Shown here: one piece after another, positions 53,321 through 61,759 of the stretch
Position numbering within the stretch: position 1 is the stretch's first letter
Layout of the letters: each line of letters starts with the position of its first letter
DNA from: Burkholderiales bacterium
Lineage (GTDB): Bacteria > Pseudomonadota > Gammaproteobacteria > Burkholderiales > Burkholderiaceae_F
Reading direction: 5' to 3'
Length of the DNA: 64,000 nucleotides
NCBI GenBank assembly: GCA_016716275.1
Contig: JADJWR010000002.1
Coordinates: 868,001 to 932,000, forward strand
Translations under genes and position numbers: made by a program
Notes under the pieces: model-generated
Told to the model about the DNA's origin: nothing
What the model saw: the letters and a program-made list of their open reading frames with translations, nothing else
The model's database searches: none

Positions 53321-55207
53321 TCAGGCCTTGGCGTCGGCGGCCTTGCCGCCGGTCCACACCTGGCCGACCGAGATGCTGCCCAGCCGGCGCCGCGAGCCGT
53401 ACACCAGGTTGACGATGCCGCGCGAGACGAACACCGCCGAGAAGATCGAGGTCAGGATGCCGAGGCAGTGCACCACCGCGAAGCCGCGGATCGGGCCCGA
53501 GCCGAGCATGAACAGGAACACGCCGGCGATCAGCGTCGTGATGTTCGAGTCGAGAATCGTCGCGAAGGCCTTCTCGTAGCCCTGGGTGATCGCCTGCTGC
53601 GCGGTGGCGCCGCGGCGCAACTCCTCGCGCACGCGCTCGTTGATCAGCACGTTGGCGTCGATCGCCATGCCCAGCGTCAGCGCCACCGCGGCGATGCCGG
53701 GCAGGGTGAGCGTGGCCTGCAGCAGCGACAGCAGCCCGACCAGCAGGCCGAGGTTGACGGTGAGCGCCGCCACCGAGATCAGGCCGAACACCCGGTAATA
53801 GAAGATCATGAACAGGGCGATCGCCAGAAAGCCGTAGGCGGTCGCCCGGAAGCCGCGGTCGATGTTCTCCTTGCCGAGGCTGGGGCCGATGGTGCGCTCC
53901 TCGATGATGTCCATCGGCGCCGCCAGCGCGCCGGCGCGCAGCAGCAGCGCCAGGTCGTTGGCCATCTGCGAGCTTTCCAGGCCGGTGATGCGGAAGCGCG
54001 AACCCAGCTCGTCCTGGATCGTCGCCACCGTCAGCACCTCGCCGCGGCCCTTCTCGAACAGCACGATCGCCATCGGCTTCTTGATGTTCTCGCGCGAGAC
54101 CTTGCGCAGGTGGCGGCCGGCGCTCTCGTTCAGGTCGATCGACACCGCCGGGCGCTGGTTCTCGTCGAAGGTCGCCTGCGCGCCCTGCAGCTGCTGGCCG
54201 GAGAAGATGATGTCCTTCTTCAGCACCACCGGCGCGCCGCGGCCGATGGTGAAGCGCTCCGAGCCGAACGGCACCGGCGCGCCGCCGGTGACCGCCGCCT
54301 GTGCCTCGGCGCTGAGGTCGACCAGTCGTGATTCCAGCGTCGCGGTGCGGCCGATGATGTCCTTGGCGCGCGCCGTGTCCTGCACGCCGGGCAGCTGCAC
54401 CACCACGCGATCGGCGCCCTGCTGCTGGATCACCGGCTCGGCCACGCCGAGCTCGTTGATGCGGTTGTGCAGGGTGTTGATGTTCTGCTTCAGCGCGCTG
54501 TCGGCCACCGTCTTGGCGGCGGCCGGCGACAGGGTGGCCAGCAGCAGCAGGTCGGCGCCGCTCGCGTCCTCCCGCAGCGCCAGCTCGGTGGCGAAGGTGT
54601 CGCGGATCACGCCGACGGCCTTGCCGCGGACCTCCTCCTCGCGGAAGCGGATCTCGATCCGGTCGCCGGCGCGCGAGATCCCCGCGTGCCGCACCTCCTT
54701 CTCGCGCAGCAGCGTGCGCAGGTCGCCGGACAGCGCGTCGAGCCGCTTGGTCACCGCCTCTGCGGTGTTGACCTGCATCAGGAAGTGCACGCCGCCGCGC
54801 AGGTCCAGCCCGAGGTACATCGGCAGCGCGCCGGCGCTGGCCAGCCAGCGCGGCGAGCGCGACAGCAGGTTGAGCGCCACCACGTAAGTCGGGTCCTTCG
54901 GGTCGGGGTTGAGCGCCGACTCCAGCGCGTCGCGGGCGCGGATCTGCGTGTCGGTGTCGGCCAGCCGCACGCGCGCCGTGACGTTCAGGCCGACCATCTC
55001 GACGTAGGCGGCCTCGTACGGCACGCCGGCGGCGTTGAGCGTCGATTCGATGCGCGTCAGCAGGCCGGCGTCGACCTTGACGGTCGGCCGCTGCGACGAC
55101 ACCTGCACCGCCGGCGCCTCGCCGAAGAAGTTCGGCGCCGTGTAGACGGCGCCGAACAGCAGCGCGACCGCGATGACGATGTACTTCCAGAAAGGGTAGC
55201 GGTTCAT
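53321..55207 (-). CDS. secD: protein translocase subunit SecD
   Basis: 628 residues: a first membrane segment (YIVIAVALLFGAVYTAPNFFGE), the LGLDLRGGVHFLMQV motif, the large periplasmic P1 region, and a C-terminal block with NIDRGFRATAYGFLAIALFMIFYYRVFGL and GMAIDANVLINERVREE. Partner of SecF. Confidence 0.97.
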   Translation of the reverse strand: MNRYPFWKYIVIAVALLFGAVYTAPNFFGEAPAVQVSSQRPTVKVDAGLLTRIESTLNAAGVPYEAAYVEMVGLNVTARVRLADTDTQIRARDALESALNPDPKDPTYVVALNLLSRSPRWLASAGALPMYLGLDLRGGVHFLMQVNTAEAVTKRLDALSGDLRTLLREKEVRHAGISRAGDRIEIRFREEEVRGKAVGVIRDTFATELALREDASGADLLLLATLSPAAAKTVADSALKQNINTLHNRINELGVAEPVIQQQGADRVVVQLPGVQDTARAKDIIGRTATLESRLVDLSAEAQAAVTGGAPVPFGSERFTIGRGAPVVLKKDIIFSGQQLQGAQATFDENQRPAVSIDLNESAGRHLRKVSRENIKKPMAIVLFEKGRGEVLTVATIQDELGSRFRITGLESSQMANDLALLLRAGALAAPMDIIEERTIGPSLGKENIDRGFRATAYGFLAIALFMIFYYRVFGLISVAALTVNLGLLVGLLSLLQATLTLPGIAAVALTLGMAIDANVLINERVREELRRGATAQQAITQGYEKAFATILDSNITTLIAGVFLFMLGSGPIRGFAVVHCLGILTSIFSAVFVSRGIVNLVYGSRRRLGSISVGQVWTGGKAADAKA

Positions 55208-55247
55208 TGCGTCTCGGCCCTGCGCGCGTGCCCCGGCGGGGCGCGCC

Positions 55248-55592
55248 TCACAGGTTCTTCATCGTTCCCTTGGGCAGCAGCGTCTGCACCGCGCTGCGCT
55301 GCATCGCGATCTCGACCGCCTTGCCGTCGACCGCGGCGACCTGCAGCGTGACGTACTGCTCGCCGAGCTCGGTGATCTTGCCGATGATGCCGCCGGCGGA
55401 CATCACCTCGTCGCCCTTGTTCAGCGCCTCGACCATCGCCTTGTGTTCCTTCTGCCGCTTGGCCTGCGGGCGGATCAGCAGGAAGTAGAAGACGGCGAAG
55501 ATCAGCACCATGAAGATGATCGAGGTCCAGGCGCCTTCGCCGCCCTGGGCGGCGGGCGCGGTCTGCGCGAACGCGTCGGAAATGAGGAACAT
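55248..55592 (-). CDS. yajC: preprotein translocase subunit YajC
   Basis: 114 residues from ATG 55592. One membrane segment (SIIFMVLIFAVFYFLLI), directly followed by RPQAKRQKEHKAM, then the conserved GDEVMSAGGIIGKI. Associates with SecDF. It precedes secD in the same operon. Confidence 0.96.
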   Translation of the reverse strand: MFLISDAFAQTAPAAQGGEGAWTSIIFMVLIFAVFYFLLIRPQAKRQKEHKAMVEALNKGDEVMSAGGIIGKITELGEQYVTLQVAAVDGKAVEIAMQRSAVQTLLPKGTMKNL

Positions 55593-55757
55593 GTGGACTC
55601 CGGGGCGACAGGGCCGGCGGGCCGGCCGGTGGATCGGCGATGGGGTGGACAGTCTGGCGGCCGCGCGACACCGGTGGCGCCCTGCCATGGCGAGCGCGGC
55701 GGCCCGCGGAAAACGCGGATTATATCCAGCGGTGCGGGCGGCCCTCGTGCGGCAGGC

Positions 55758-56891
55758 TCAGCCGGAGGCGGCCGCGCGGCGCGCCCGCGCCTGGCGGGCG
55801 AAGCCGTCGAACTGCCCGGCCTCGATCGCGGCGCGGGCGCCGCGCATCAGCTCGAGGTAGTAGTGCAGGTTGTGGATGGTGTTCAGCCGGGCGCCGGTGA
55901 TCTCGTTGACCCGCTGCAGATGGTGCAGGTAGGCGCGGCTGAAGTTGCGGCAGGTGTAGCAGGCGCAGTCGGCATCGAGCGGGCCGGTGTCGTCGCGGTG
56001 CCGGCTGTTGCGGATCTTGACGTCGCCGGAGGCGGTGAACAGCCAGCCGTTGCGGGCGTTGCGCGTCGGCAGCACGCAGTCGAACATGTCGATCCCGGCG
56101 GCCACCCCGTCGAGCAGGTCCTCCGGCGTGCCGACGCCCATCAGGTAGCGCGGCTGGCCCGCCGGCAGCCGCGGCGCCGTATGGGCGAGCACGCGCAGCA
56201 TCTGCTGCTTCGGCTCGCCGACCGACAGCCCGCCGATCGCGTAGCCGTCGAAGCCGATGTCGGCAAGGCCGGCCAGCGACTCGTCGCGCAGGTCCTCGTG
56301 CATCCCTCCCTGCACGATGCCGAACAGCGCGTTGCCGTTGCCCAGCCGGTCGAACTCGTCGCGGCTGCGCCTGGCCCAGCGCAGCGACAGGCGCATCGAG
56401 GCGGCGGCGTGCTCGCGCGTGGCCGGCAGGCCGTCGACCTCGTACGGCGTGCACTCGTCGAACACCATCACGATGTCCGAGTTCAGCACGCCCTGGATGC
56501 GCATCGATTCCTCGGGCGTCAGCAGCAGCCGGTCGCCGTTCACCGGCGAGGCGAAGCGCACGCCTTCCTCGCTGATCCTGCGCAGCGGCCCGAGGGAGAA
56601 GACCTGGAAGCCGCCGCTGTCGGTGAGGATCGGCTGCGGCCAGCCCATGAAGCGGTGCAGGCCGCCGTGCTTGCCGATCACCGCCAGTCCGGGGCGCAGC
56701 CACAGGTGAAAGGTGTTGCCGAGCACGATCTGGCTGCCCAGTTCGGCCAGTTCGCGCGGCGTCATCGCCTTGACGGTGCCGTAGGTGCCGACCGGCATGA
56801 ACGCCGGCGTCTCGACGACGCCGTGCGCCAGCCGCAGCCGCCCGCGGCGCGCCGCCCCGTCGCGCGCCAGCAACTGGAATTCGAGGCTCAT
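55758..56891 (-). CDS. tgt: tRNA-guanine transglycosylase
   Basis: 377 residues. Active-site Asp in LTDSGGFQVFSLG, the PVNGDRLLLTPEESM region, nucleophile in GVGTPEDLLDGVAAGIDMFDCVLPTRNARNG, and the zinc ligands CACYTCRNFSRAYLHHL. Exchanges guanine-34 for preQ1 in tRNAs with GUN anticodons. Its ATG overlaps the queA stop by four bases. Confidence 0.97.
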   Translation of the reverse strand: MSLEFQLLARDGAARRGRLRLAHGVVETPAFMPVGTYGTVKAMTPRELAELGSQIVLGNTFHLWLRPGLAVIGKHGGLHRFMGWPQPILTDSGGFQVFSLGPLRRISEEGVRFASPVNGDRLLLTPEESMRIQGVLNSDIVMVFDECTPYEVDGLPATREHAAASMRLSLRWARRSRDEFDRLGNGNALFGIVQGGMHEDLRDESLAGLADIGFDGYAIGGLSVGEPKQQMLRVLAHTAPRLPAGQPRYLMGVGTPEDLLDGVAAGIDMFDCVLPTRNARNGWLFTASGDVKIRNSRHRDDTGPLDADCACYTCRNFSRAYLHHLQRVNEITGARLNTIHNLHYYLELMRGARAAIEAGQFDGFARQARARRAAASG

Positions 56892-57946
56892 GCCGGGCTC
56901 CTTTCCAGCAGCATCGCGTCGCCGTAGCTGAAGAAGCGGTAGCGCTGGGCGACGGCGTGGGCATAGGCGCCGCGGATGCGCTCGATGCCGGCGAAGGCCG
57001 ACACCAGCATCAGCAGCGTCGATCGCGGCAGGTGGAAGTTGGTGAGCAGCCGGTCGACGGCGCGGAACGCGTAGCCGGGCGTGATGAACAGCCGCGTCTC
57101 GCCGCTGCCGGCGGCGAGCCCCCCGTCGCGCGCCGCCGACTCGAGCGCCCGCAGGCTGGTCGTTCCCACTGCCGTCACCGGACGACCGGCCGCGCGGGCG
57201 GCGTTGACCGCCGCGGCGGTGGCCGGCGGGATCTCGTAGCGCTCGGCGTGCATGCGATGTCCGGCGATGCGCTCGCTGCGCACCGGCTGGAAGGTGCCGG
57301 CGCCGACGTGCAGCGTGACGAAGACGCAGTGCGCGCCGCGGCCGCGCAGCGCCTCAAGCAGTTCGGCGGTGAAGTGCAGCCCGGCAGTCGGCGCCGCCAC
57401 CGCGCCGGCGCGCTTCGCGTAGACGGTCTGGTAGCGCTCGGCATCGTGCGCGTCGTCGGCATGCCTGATGTACGGCGGCAGCGGCACGTGGCCGAAGCGC
57501 TCGAGCGTCGCCGTGACCTCACGCGAGAAAGCCAGTTCGAACAGCTCCTCGTGGCGGGCGACGACAGTGGCGATCACCGGTTCGTCACCGTCGCCGAACA
57601 GGATCCGTGTGCCGGCCTTCGGGCTGTGGCTGGTGCGCAGCAGCGCCAGCGCCCGCCGCTCGTCGAGCAGCCGCTCGACCAGCGCCTCGATGCGGCCGCC
57701 GCTCGGCTTGCGGCCGAACAGCCGCGCCCGGATCACCCGCGTGTCGTTGAACACCAGCACCTCGCCCGGCGCGATCAGCCGCGGCAGCTCGGCGAAGCGC
57801 AGGTCGGCCAGCTGCCGCGGCTGCACGTGCAGCAGCCTGCTGGCCGCGCGATCGGCCAGCGGATGCTGGGCGATCAGCTCGGGCGGCAGATCGAAGTCGA
57901 AGTCGGCGAGCGCGAGCCCGCCGCTGTCCACGGCTTGACCGGCCAT
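56888..57946 (-). CDS. queA: S-adenosylmethionine:tRNA ribosyltransferase-isomerase
   Basis: 352 residues. FDFDLPPELIAQHPLADRAASRLL at the start, VFNDTRVIRARLFGRKPSGGRIE, APTAGLHFTAELL and TNFHLPRSTLLMLVSAFAG, all characteristic of QueA. Makes epoxyqueuosine from preQ1-tRNA. First gene of the queA-tgt-yajC-secDF run, 20 bp downstream of the tRNA-Leu gene. Confidence 0.97.
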   Translation of the reverse strand: MAGQAVDSGGLALADFDFDLPPELIAQHPLADRAASRLLHVQPRQLADLRFAELPRLIAPGEVLVFNDTRVIRARLFGRKPSGGRIEALVERLLDERRALALLRTSHSPKAGTRILFGDGDEPVIATVVARHEELFELAFSREVTATLERFGHVPLPPYIRHADDAHDAERYQTVYAKRAGAVAAPTAGLHFTAELLEALRGRGAHCVFVTLHVGAGTFQPVRSERIAGHRMHAERYEIPPATAAAVNAARAAGRPVTAVGTTSLRALESAARDGGLAAGSGETRLFITPGYAFRAVDRLLTNFHLPRSTLLMLVSAFAGIERIRGAYAHAVAQRYRFFSYGDAMLLERSPA

Positions 57947-57966
57947 GAGCGCGAGGGGATCTCAGT

Positions 57967-58053
57967 TGGTGCCGGAAGAGGGAATCGAACCCACACTCTG
58001 TTGCCAGAACCGGATTTTGAGTCCGGCGCGTCTACCAGTTCCGCCATTCCGGC
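57967..58053 (-). tRNA. tRNA-Leu(CAA)
   Basis: 87 nt with an encoded CCA end. Acceptor GCCGGAA/TTCCGGC is fully paired, the anticodon stem CCGGA/TCCGG encloses CTCAAAA (anticodon CAA, reads UUG), and the long variable arm is that of a class II tRNA. The T-stem GTGGG/CCCTC has one T-T mismatch. A partial second copy lies 110 bp upstream in the direction of transcription. Confidence 0.95.
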
Positions 58054-58162
58054 TTGCGGACAACCACCGAACCGGATTTTGGTTACGGCCGCTCGCTAGC
58101 GCGAGCTTAACTTGCTTCGCAAGTTAGCCTTCACCGCAACCTGCCATGAAGCCGGCAGGTTG

Positions 58163-58198
58163 TGAGTCCGGCGCGTCTACCAGTTCCGCCATTCCGGC
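58163..58198 (-). repeat. truncated copy of the 5' end of tRNA-Leu(CAA)
   Basis: 36 bases identical to the first 35-36 bases of the neighbouring tRNA-Leu (acceptor 5' strand, D arm and 5' half of the anticodon stem). The 3' part is missing, so it cannot be a tRNA. Between the two lie another GAACCGGATTTTG match (58068-58080) to the anticodon region and two hairpins (GCTCGC/GCGAGC, AACTTGC/GCAAGTT). Confidence 0.88.
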
Positions 58199-58251
58199 GC
58201 GGGACGTGGATTATGTCCGAAGGAGGTGACACGCACCATTCGCGCGTCGAC

Positions 58252-59094
58252 TTAGACCTCGAGGTTGTCGATCAGCCTCGTGGCGCCGAGCTTGGCGGCG
58301 GCAAGGACCGCGAGGGCCTGGCCGGCGGCGACCTGCTCCGCGCCCGGCGCCTTCAGGTCCATCTGGCGGCGGACCGACACGTAGTCGACCTTCCAGCCGG
58401 CGGCGGCAAGCTCGCGCTGCGCGTCGTGCTCGATCGCCGGCAGGTCGGTGTCGCCGGCGCGCAGCCGGTCGCGCACCTCGTTGAGCACGCGGAACAGCCG
58501 CGGCGCCTCCTTGCGCTCGGCTTCCGACAGGAAGCGGTTGCGCGACGACATGGCCAGGCCGTCCGGCTCGCGCACCGTCTCGTGGGCGACGATCTCGGTC
58601 GGCAGCGCGAACTGCCGGCACATGTTGCGCACGATCATCAGCTGCTGGTAGTCCTTCTTGCCGAACACCGCCACCCGCGGCTGCACGCAGGAGAAGAGCT
58701 TCAGCACCACCGTGGTGACGCCGACGAAGAAGCCGGGACGGAACTCGCCCTCGAGGATGTCGCCGAGGTCGTGCGGCGGGTTGACGCGGTAGCTCTGCGG
58801 CTCCGGGTACATCTCCGCCTCGGTCGGCGCGAACAGCACGTAGACCGTGTTCTGCCGCTGCAGCTTGTCGATGTCCTCCTGCAGCGTGCGCGGATACTTG
58901 TCGAAGTCCTCGTTGGGGCCGAACTGCAGCCGGTTGACGAAGATCGATGCCACCACCGGGTCGCCGTGCTGGTGCGCCATCTGCATCAGCGACAGGTGCG
59001 CCGCGTGCAGGTTTCCCATCGTCGGCACGAAGGCGATGCGGTTCTGCCCGCGCAGCTGGTCGCGCAGCTCCTCGATGGATCGGACAACCTTCAT
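58252..59094 (-). CDS. panC: pantoate--beta-alanine ligase
   Basis: 280 residues. FVPTMGNLHAAHLSLMQMA (HxGH-type nucleotide site), VNRLQFGPNEDFDKYPRT, FGKKDYQQLMIVRNMCRQF and MSSRNRFLSEAER (the KMSKS-like loop) are all present. Last step of pantothenate synthesis. panB is not adjacent here. Confidence 0.97.
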   Translation of the reverse strand: MKVVRSIEELRDQLRGQNRIAFVPTMGNLHAAHLSLMQMAHQHGDPVVASIFVNRLQFGPNEDFDKYPRTLQEDIDKLQRQNTVYVLFAPTEAEMYPEPQSYRVNPPHDLGDILEGEFRPGFFVGVTTVVLKLFSCVQPRVAVFGKKDYQQLMIVRNMCRQFALPTEIVAHETVREPDGLAMSSRNRFLSEAERKEAPRLFRVLNEVRDRLRAGDTDLPAIEHDAQRELAAAGWKVDYVSVRRQMDLKAPGAEQVAAGQALAVLAAAKLGATRLIDNLEV

Positions 59095-59160
59095 CGCTCG
59101 GGTCCCGGGGCAGGTGCGCGGCGGATATTAGCGGGGAAACCCGCCGGCCGCGCCGCCTCG

Positions 59161-59799
59161 TCAGCTGCCCAGGCTGAAGTACTCGCGCCGCCCGCGCATC
59201 CGCTCGATGTGCGAGACGAGCAGCGCGTAGTCCTCGTCGCGGCCGATCGGGTTCAGGTGCTCGGCGTTGACCACCAGCAGCGGCGCGGCGTCGTAGCGGT
59301 GGAAGAACTCGGCGTAGCTCGCCGCCAGCCGGCGCAGGTACTCGTCGGTGATCTTCGCCTCGGCGGCGATGCCGCGGCGGGCGATCCGTTCGATCAGCGT
59401 CTCGGGCGGCGCCTGCAGGTAGATCACCAGGTCGGGCGCCGGTGCCCGCGGGGCCAGCTGTGCGTACAGCTGCTCGTACAGGCGCAGCTCGTCGTCGGCC
59501 AGGTTCAGGCGGGCGAACAGCGGGTCCTTGTCGAGCAGGAAGTCACTGACCACGTGGCCGCGGAACAGGTCCAGCTGCCGCAGCTCGGCCAGCTGCTGGA
59601 TGCGCTGGAACAGGAAGAATATCTGCGTGGCCAGCGCGTGGCGTGCCGGCTCGCGATAGAAGCGCTCGAGGAACGGGTTCGCCTCCGGCTGCTCGAGCAG
59701 CAGGTGGGCGCCGAGCGAGTCGCCGAGCCGGCGCGCCAGCGAGGTCTTGCCGACTCCGATCGGCCCTTCGACGACGATGTGCCGGAAGCGCGATGCCAC
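59161..59799 (-). CDS. deoxynucleoside kinase
   Basis: 212 residues from GTG 59799, 5 bp after the folK stop. P-loop VEGPIGVGKTSLARRL, FFLFQRIQQL, a DRY-like region at SDFLLDKDPLFA, and lid LIERIARRGIAAEAKI. Belongs to the dAK/dGK family, which salvages deoxynucleosides. folK-kinase pairing is conserved in beta-proteobacteria. Confidence 0.92.
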   Translation of the reverse strand: MASRFRHIVVEGPIGVGKTSLARRLGDSLGAHLLLEQPEANPFLERFYREPARHALATQIFFLFQRIQQLAELRQLDLFRGHVVSDFLLDKDPLFARLNLADDELRLYEQLYAQLAPRAPAPDLVIYLQAPPETLIERIARRGIAAEAKITDEYLRRLAASYAEFFHRYDAAPLLVVNAEHLNPIGRDEDYALLVSHIERMRGRREYFSLGS

Positions 59800-59804
59800 C
59801 GCGC

Positions 59805-60308
59805 TCAGGACTGCGGCTCGATGCGTTCGACCCGCTGGTGGCCGAGCGCACCGAGCAGCCGCGCCGCCGGACCCTGCCCGGGCAGTTCGATGTCCGGCGC
59901 CAGGTCGAGCAGTGGCCGCAGCACGAAGGCGCGCTCGTGCATGCGCGGGTGCGGCAGCGTCAGCGGCGTGCTGCGCATCTGCAGCGCGCCGTGCAGCAGC
60001 AGGTCGAGGTCGACCCGCCGCGACGACTTGATCCGGGGATCGGCGCCGCGTCGCCGGCGGCCGAGCCGCAGCTCGATGTCCAGCAGCGCCAGCAGCAGCG
60101 CGTAGGGCTCCATCATGGTGTCGAGGGCGACCACCGCGTTGGTGAAGTCGGGGCCTTCGGCGTCGATCGGCTCGCTCCGGTAGAAGGGCGAGACGCCGGC
60201 GAACTCGCATCCCTGCAGCAGGCGCAGCGCCTCGACCGCGGCGTTCAGCGTCGCGACGACGTCGCCCTCGTTGGCGCCCAGCCCGATGTATGCCCGTTGT
60301 CCGCTCAT
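59805..60308 (-). CDS. folK: 6-hydroxymethyl-7,8-dihydropterin pyrophosphokinase
   Basis: 167 residues. YIGLGANEGDVVATLNAAVEAL at the start, FYRSEPIDAEGPDFTNAVVAL, and the signature RRVDLDLLLHG with PHPRMHERAFVLRPLLDLAPD. Folate synthesis. Follows pcnB by 9 bp on the same strand. Confidence 0.96.
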   Translation of the reverse strand: MSGQRAYIGLGANEGDVVATLNAAVEALRLLQGCEFAGVSPFYRSEPIDAEGPDFTNAVVALDTMMEPYALLLALLDIELRLGRRRRGADPRIKSSRRVDLDLLLHGALQMRSTPLTLPHPRMHERAFVLRPLLDLAPDIELPGQGPAARLLGALGHQRVERIEPQS

Positions 60309-60317
60309 TGCAGGTAC

Positions 60318-61685
60318 TCAGGATGCCGGTGCGTCGCCCGCCGTCGCCGTCGGCGCGCCGGCCGGCTTCGGTCGGCGCCGGCGCCGCCGCTTGGTCCCCT
60401 CGCCCTGGCGCGGCGCCGGCGCCCCAGCCAGCAGCGCCGCGCGGGCGTTCTCGTCGGCGTGCATGAAGTCGTGCCACCACGAGACCAGTTCGGCCGGCGC
60501 TTCCTCGGCGGCACCGCGCAGGGCCAGGAAGTCGTAGCCGGCGCGCAGCCGCAGGTGCGACAGCAGCGCATAGGGCGCGCGGCCGCTGCGCCGCTCGAAG
60601 CGGGGCTGCATCATCCAGATGTCGCGCATGTCGGCGACGAACCGGCGCTGGATCGCCAGCTTCTCGGTCTGCCGCTCGAGCACCTCGTCGATCGCCGTGT
60701 CGAGCGCGGGTATGCGGTGGCTGCCCGCCGCCTGCAGTTCGTTCCAGCGCTTGAGCACCTCGTGCCACAGCAGGCAGGCGAACAGGAAGCCGACCGCGAT
60801 GTGCTTGCCGGCGCGCACCCGCTCGTCGGTGCGCGACAGCGCCAGCATCACGAATCGTTCGCCCTCCGGCTGCTCGAGGATCACGTCGAGCAGCGGCAGC
60901 AGCCCGTGGTGCAGTCCCTCGGCGCGCAGGCGCAGGATGCACGCCACCGAGTGGCCGCTGGTCAGCAGCTTCAGCATCTCGTCGAACACCCGCGCCGGCG
61001 GCACGTTGCCCAGCAGTTCGGCCAGCCGGGCGATCGGCGCGCGGGTCGCCTCGTCGATCTCGAAGCCGAGCTTGGCGGCGATGCGCACCGCGCGCAGCAT
61101 CCGCACCGGGTCCTCGCGGTAGCGCGCCTCCGGGTCGCCGATCATGCGCAGCCGCCGGCGCTTGATGTCCTTCACCCCGTCGTGATAGTCGATCACCGTC
61201 TCGGTGGTCGGGTCGTAGTACAGCGCGTTGATGGTGAAGTCGCGCCGCGCCGCGTCTTCGGCCTGGTTGCCGAACACGTTGTCGGCGAGCATCCGGCCGT
61301 GCGCGTCGACCGCCTGCTCGCCGCTGGCGCCCGCGCGATAGGTCGACACCTCGATCGTCTCGGCGCCGAACATCACGTGCACCAGGCGGAAGCGGCGGCC
61401 GATGATGATGGCGCGCCGGAAATGCGGCTTGATCTGCTCCGGCGTCGCGTCGGTGGCGACGTCGAAGTCCTTCGGCGTCACGTTGATCAGCAGGTCGCGC
61501 ACCGCGCCGCCGACGACAAAGGCGTGGTGCCCCGCCTTCTGCAGCGTCTCGCACACCCGCAGCGCCGAGCGCGGCACGCGGTCACGCGCGATGCCGTGGT
61601 CGGCGACGGGCACCTGGCGCGGCTTGTGGGTGCGCCGCCGCCGCGTGAACAGCGTCTGCACCTTCTCGACCAGGCGCTTGATCAT
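60318..61685 (-). CDS. pcnB: polynucleotide adenylyltransferase (poly(A) polymerase I)
   Basis: 455 residues. The nucleotidyltransferase motif GGAVRDLLINVTPKDFDVATDATPE, RDFTINALYYD and REDPVRMLRAVRIAAKLGF are typical. A basic N-terminus (LFTRRRRTHKPRQ) and C-terminal RRRRRRPKPAG tail likely contact RNA and distinguish PcnB from CCA-adding enzymes. Starts at ATG 61685, which overlaps the stop of a 21-codon frame upstream. Confidence 0.95.
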   Translation of the reverse strand: MIKRLVEKVQTLFTRRRRTHKPRQVPVADHGIARDRVPRSALRVCETLQKAGHHAFVVGGAVRDLLINVTPKDFDVATDATPEQIKPHFRRAIIIGRRFRLVHVMFGAETIEVSTYRAGASGEQAVDAHGRMLADNVFGNQAEDAARRDFTINALYYDPTTETVIDYHDGVKDIKRRRLRMIGDPEARYREDPVRMLRAVRIAAKLGFEIDEATRAPIARLAELLGNVPPARVFDEMLKLLTSGHSVACILRLRAEGLHHGLLPLLDVILEQPEGERFVMLALSRTDERVRAGKHIAVGFLFACLLWHEVLKRWNELQAAGSHRIPALDTAIDEVLERQTEKLAIQRRFVADMRDIWMMQPRFERRSGRAPYALLSHLRLRAGYDFLALRGAAEEAPAELVSWWHDFMHADENARAALLAGAPAPRQGEGTKRRRRRRPKPAGAPTATAGDAPAS

Positions 61686-61747
61686 CGGGCCTTGCCCGCC
61701 GCGGCGGCCTGCGCGATCCGATGCGGAAGATATGTCGCGACGTTCAT
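61682..61747 (-). CDS. possible 21-residue upstream reading frame of pcnB
   Basis: ATG 61747 follows a -10-like TAGAAT (minus strand, 61757-61752) at short distance, and the frame ends in a TGA that overlaps the pcnB ATG. The peptide (MNVATYLPHRIAQAAAAGKA and one more residue) has no known family. It could be a leader frame coupling ribosomes to pcnB, or chance. Confidence 0.25.
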   Translation of the reverse strand: MNVATYLPHRIAQAAAAGKAR

Positions 61748-61759
61748 CACCCGCGGATT

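Noticed and set aside
58163..58198. Second tRNA-Leu gene
   Set aside because: Only the 5' 36 nt are present; no T arm, 3' acceptor strand or CCA end.
58219..58245. Strong Shine-Dalgarno-like AAGGAGGTGA on the + strand near panC
   Set aside because: The only nearby start-like codon gives a five-residue frame ending in TAG; nothing is translated from it. Probably chance or a relic.
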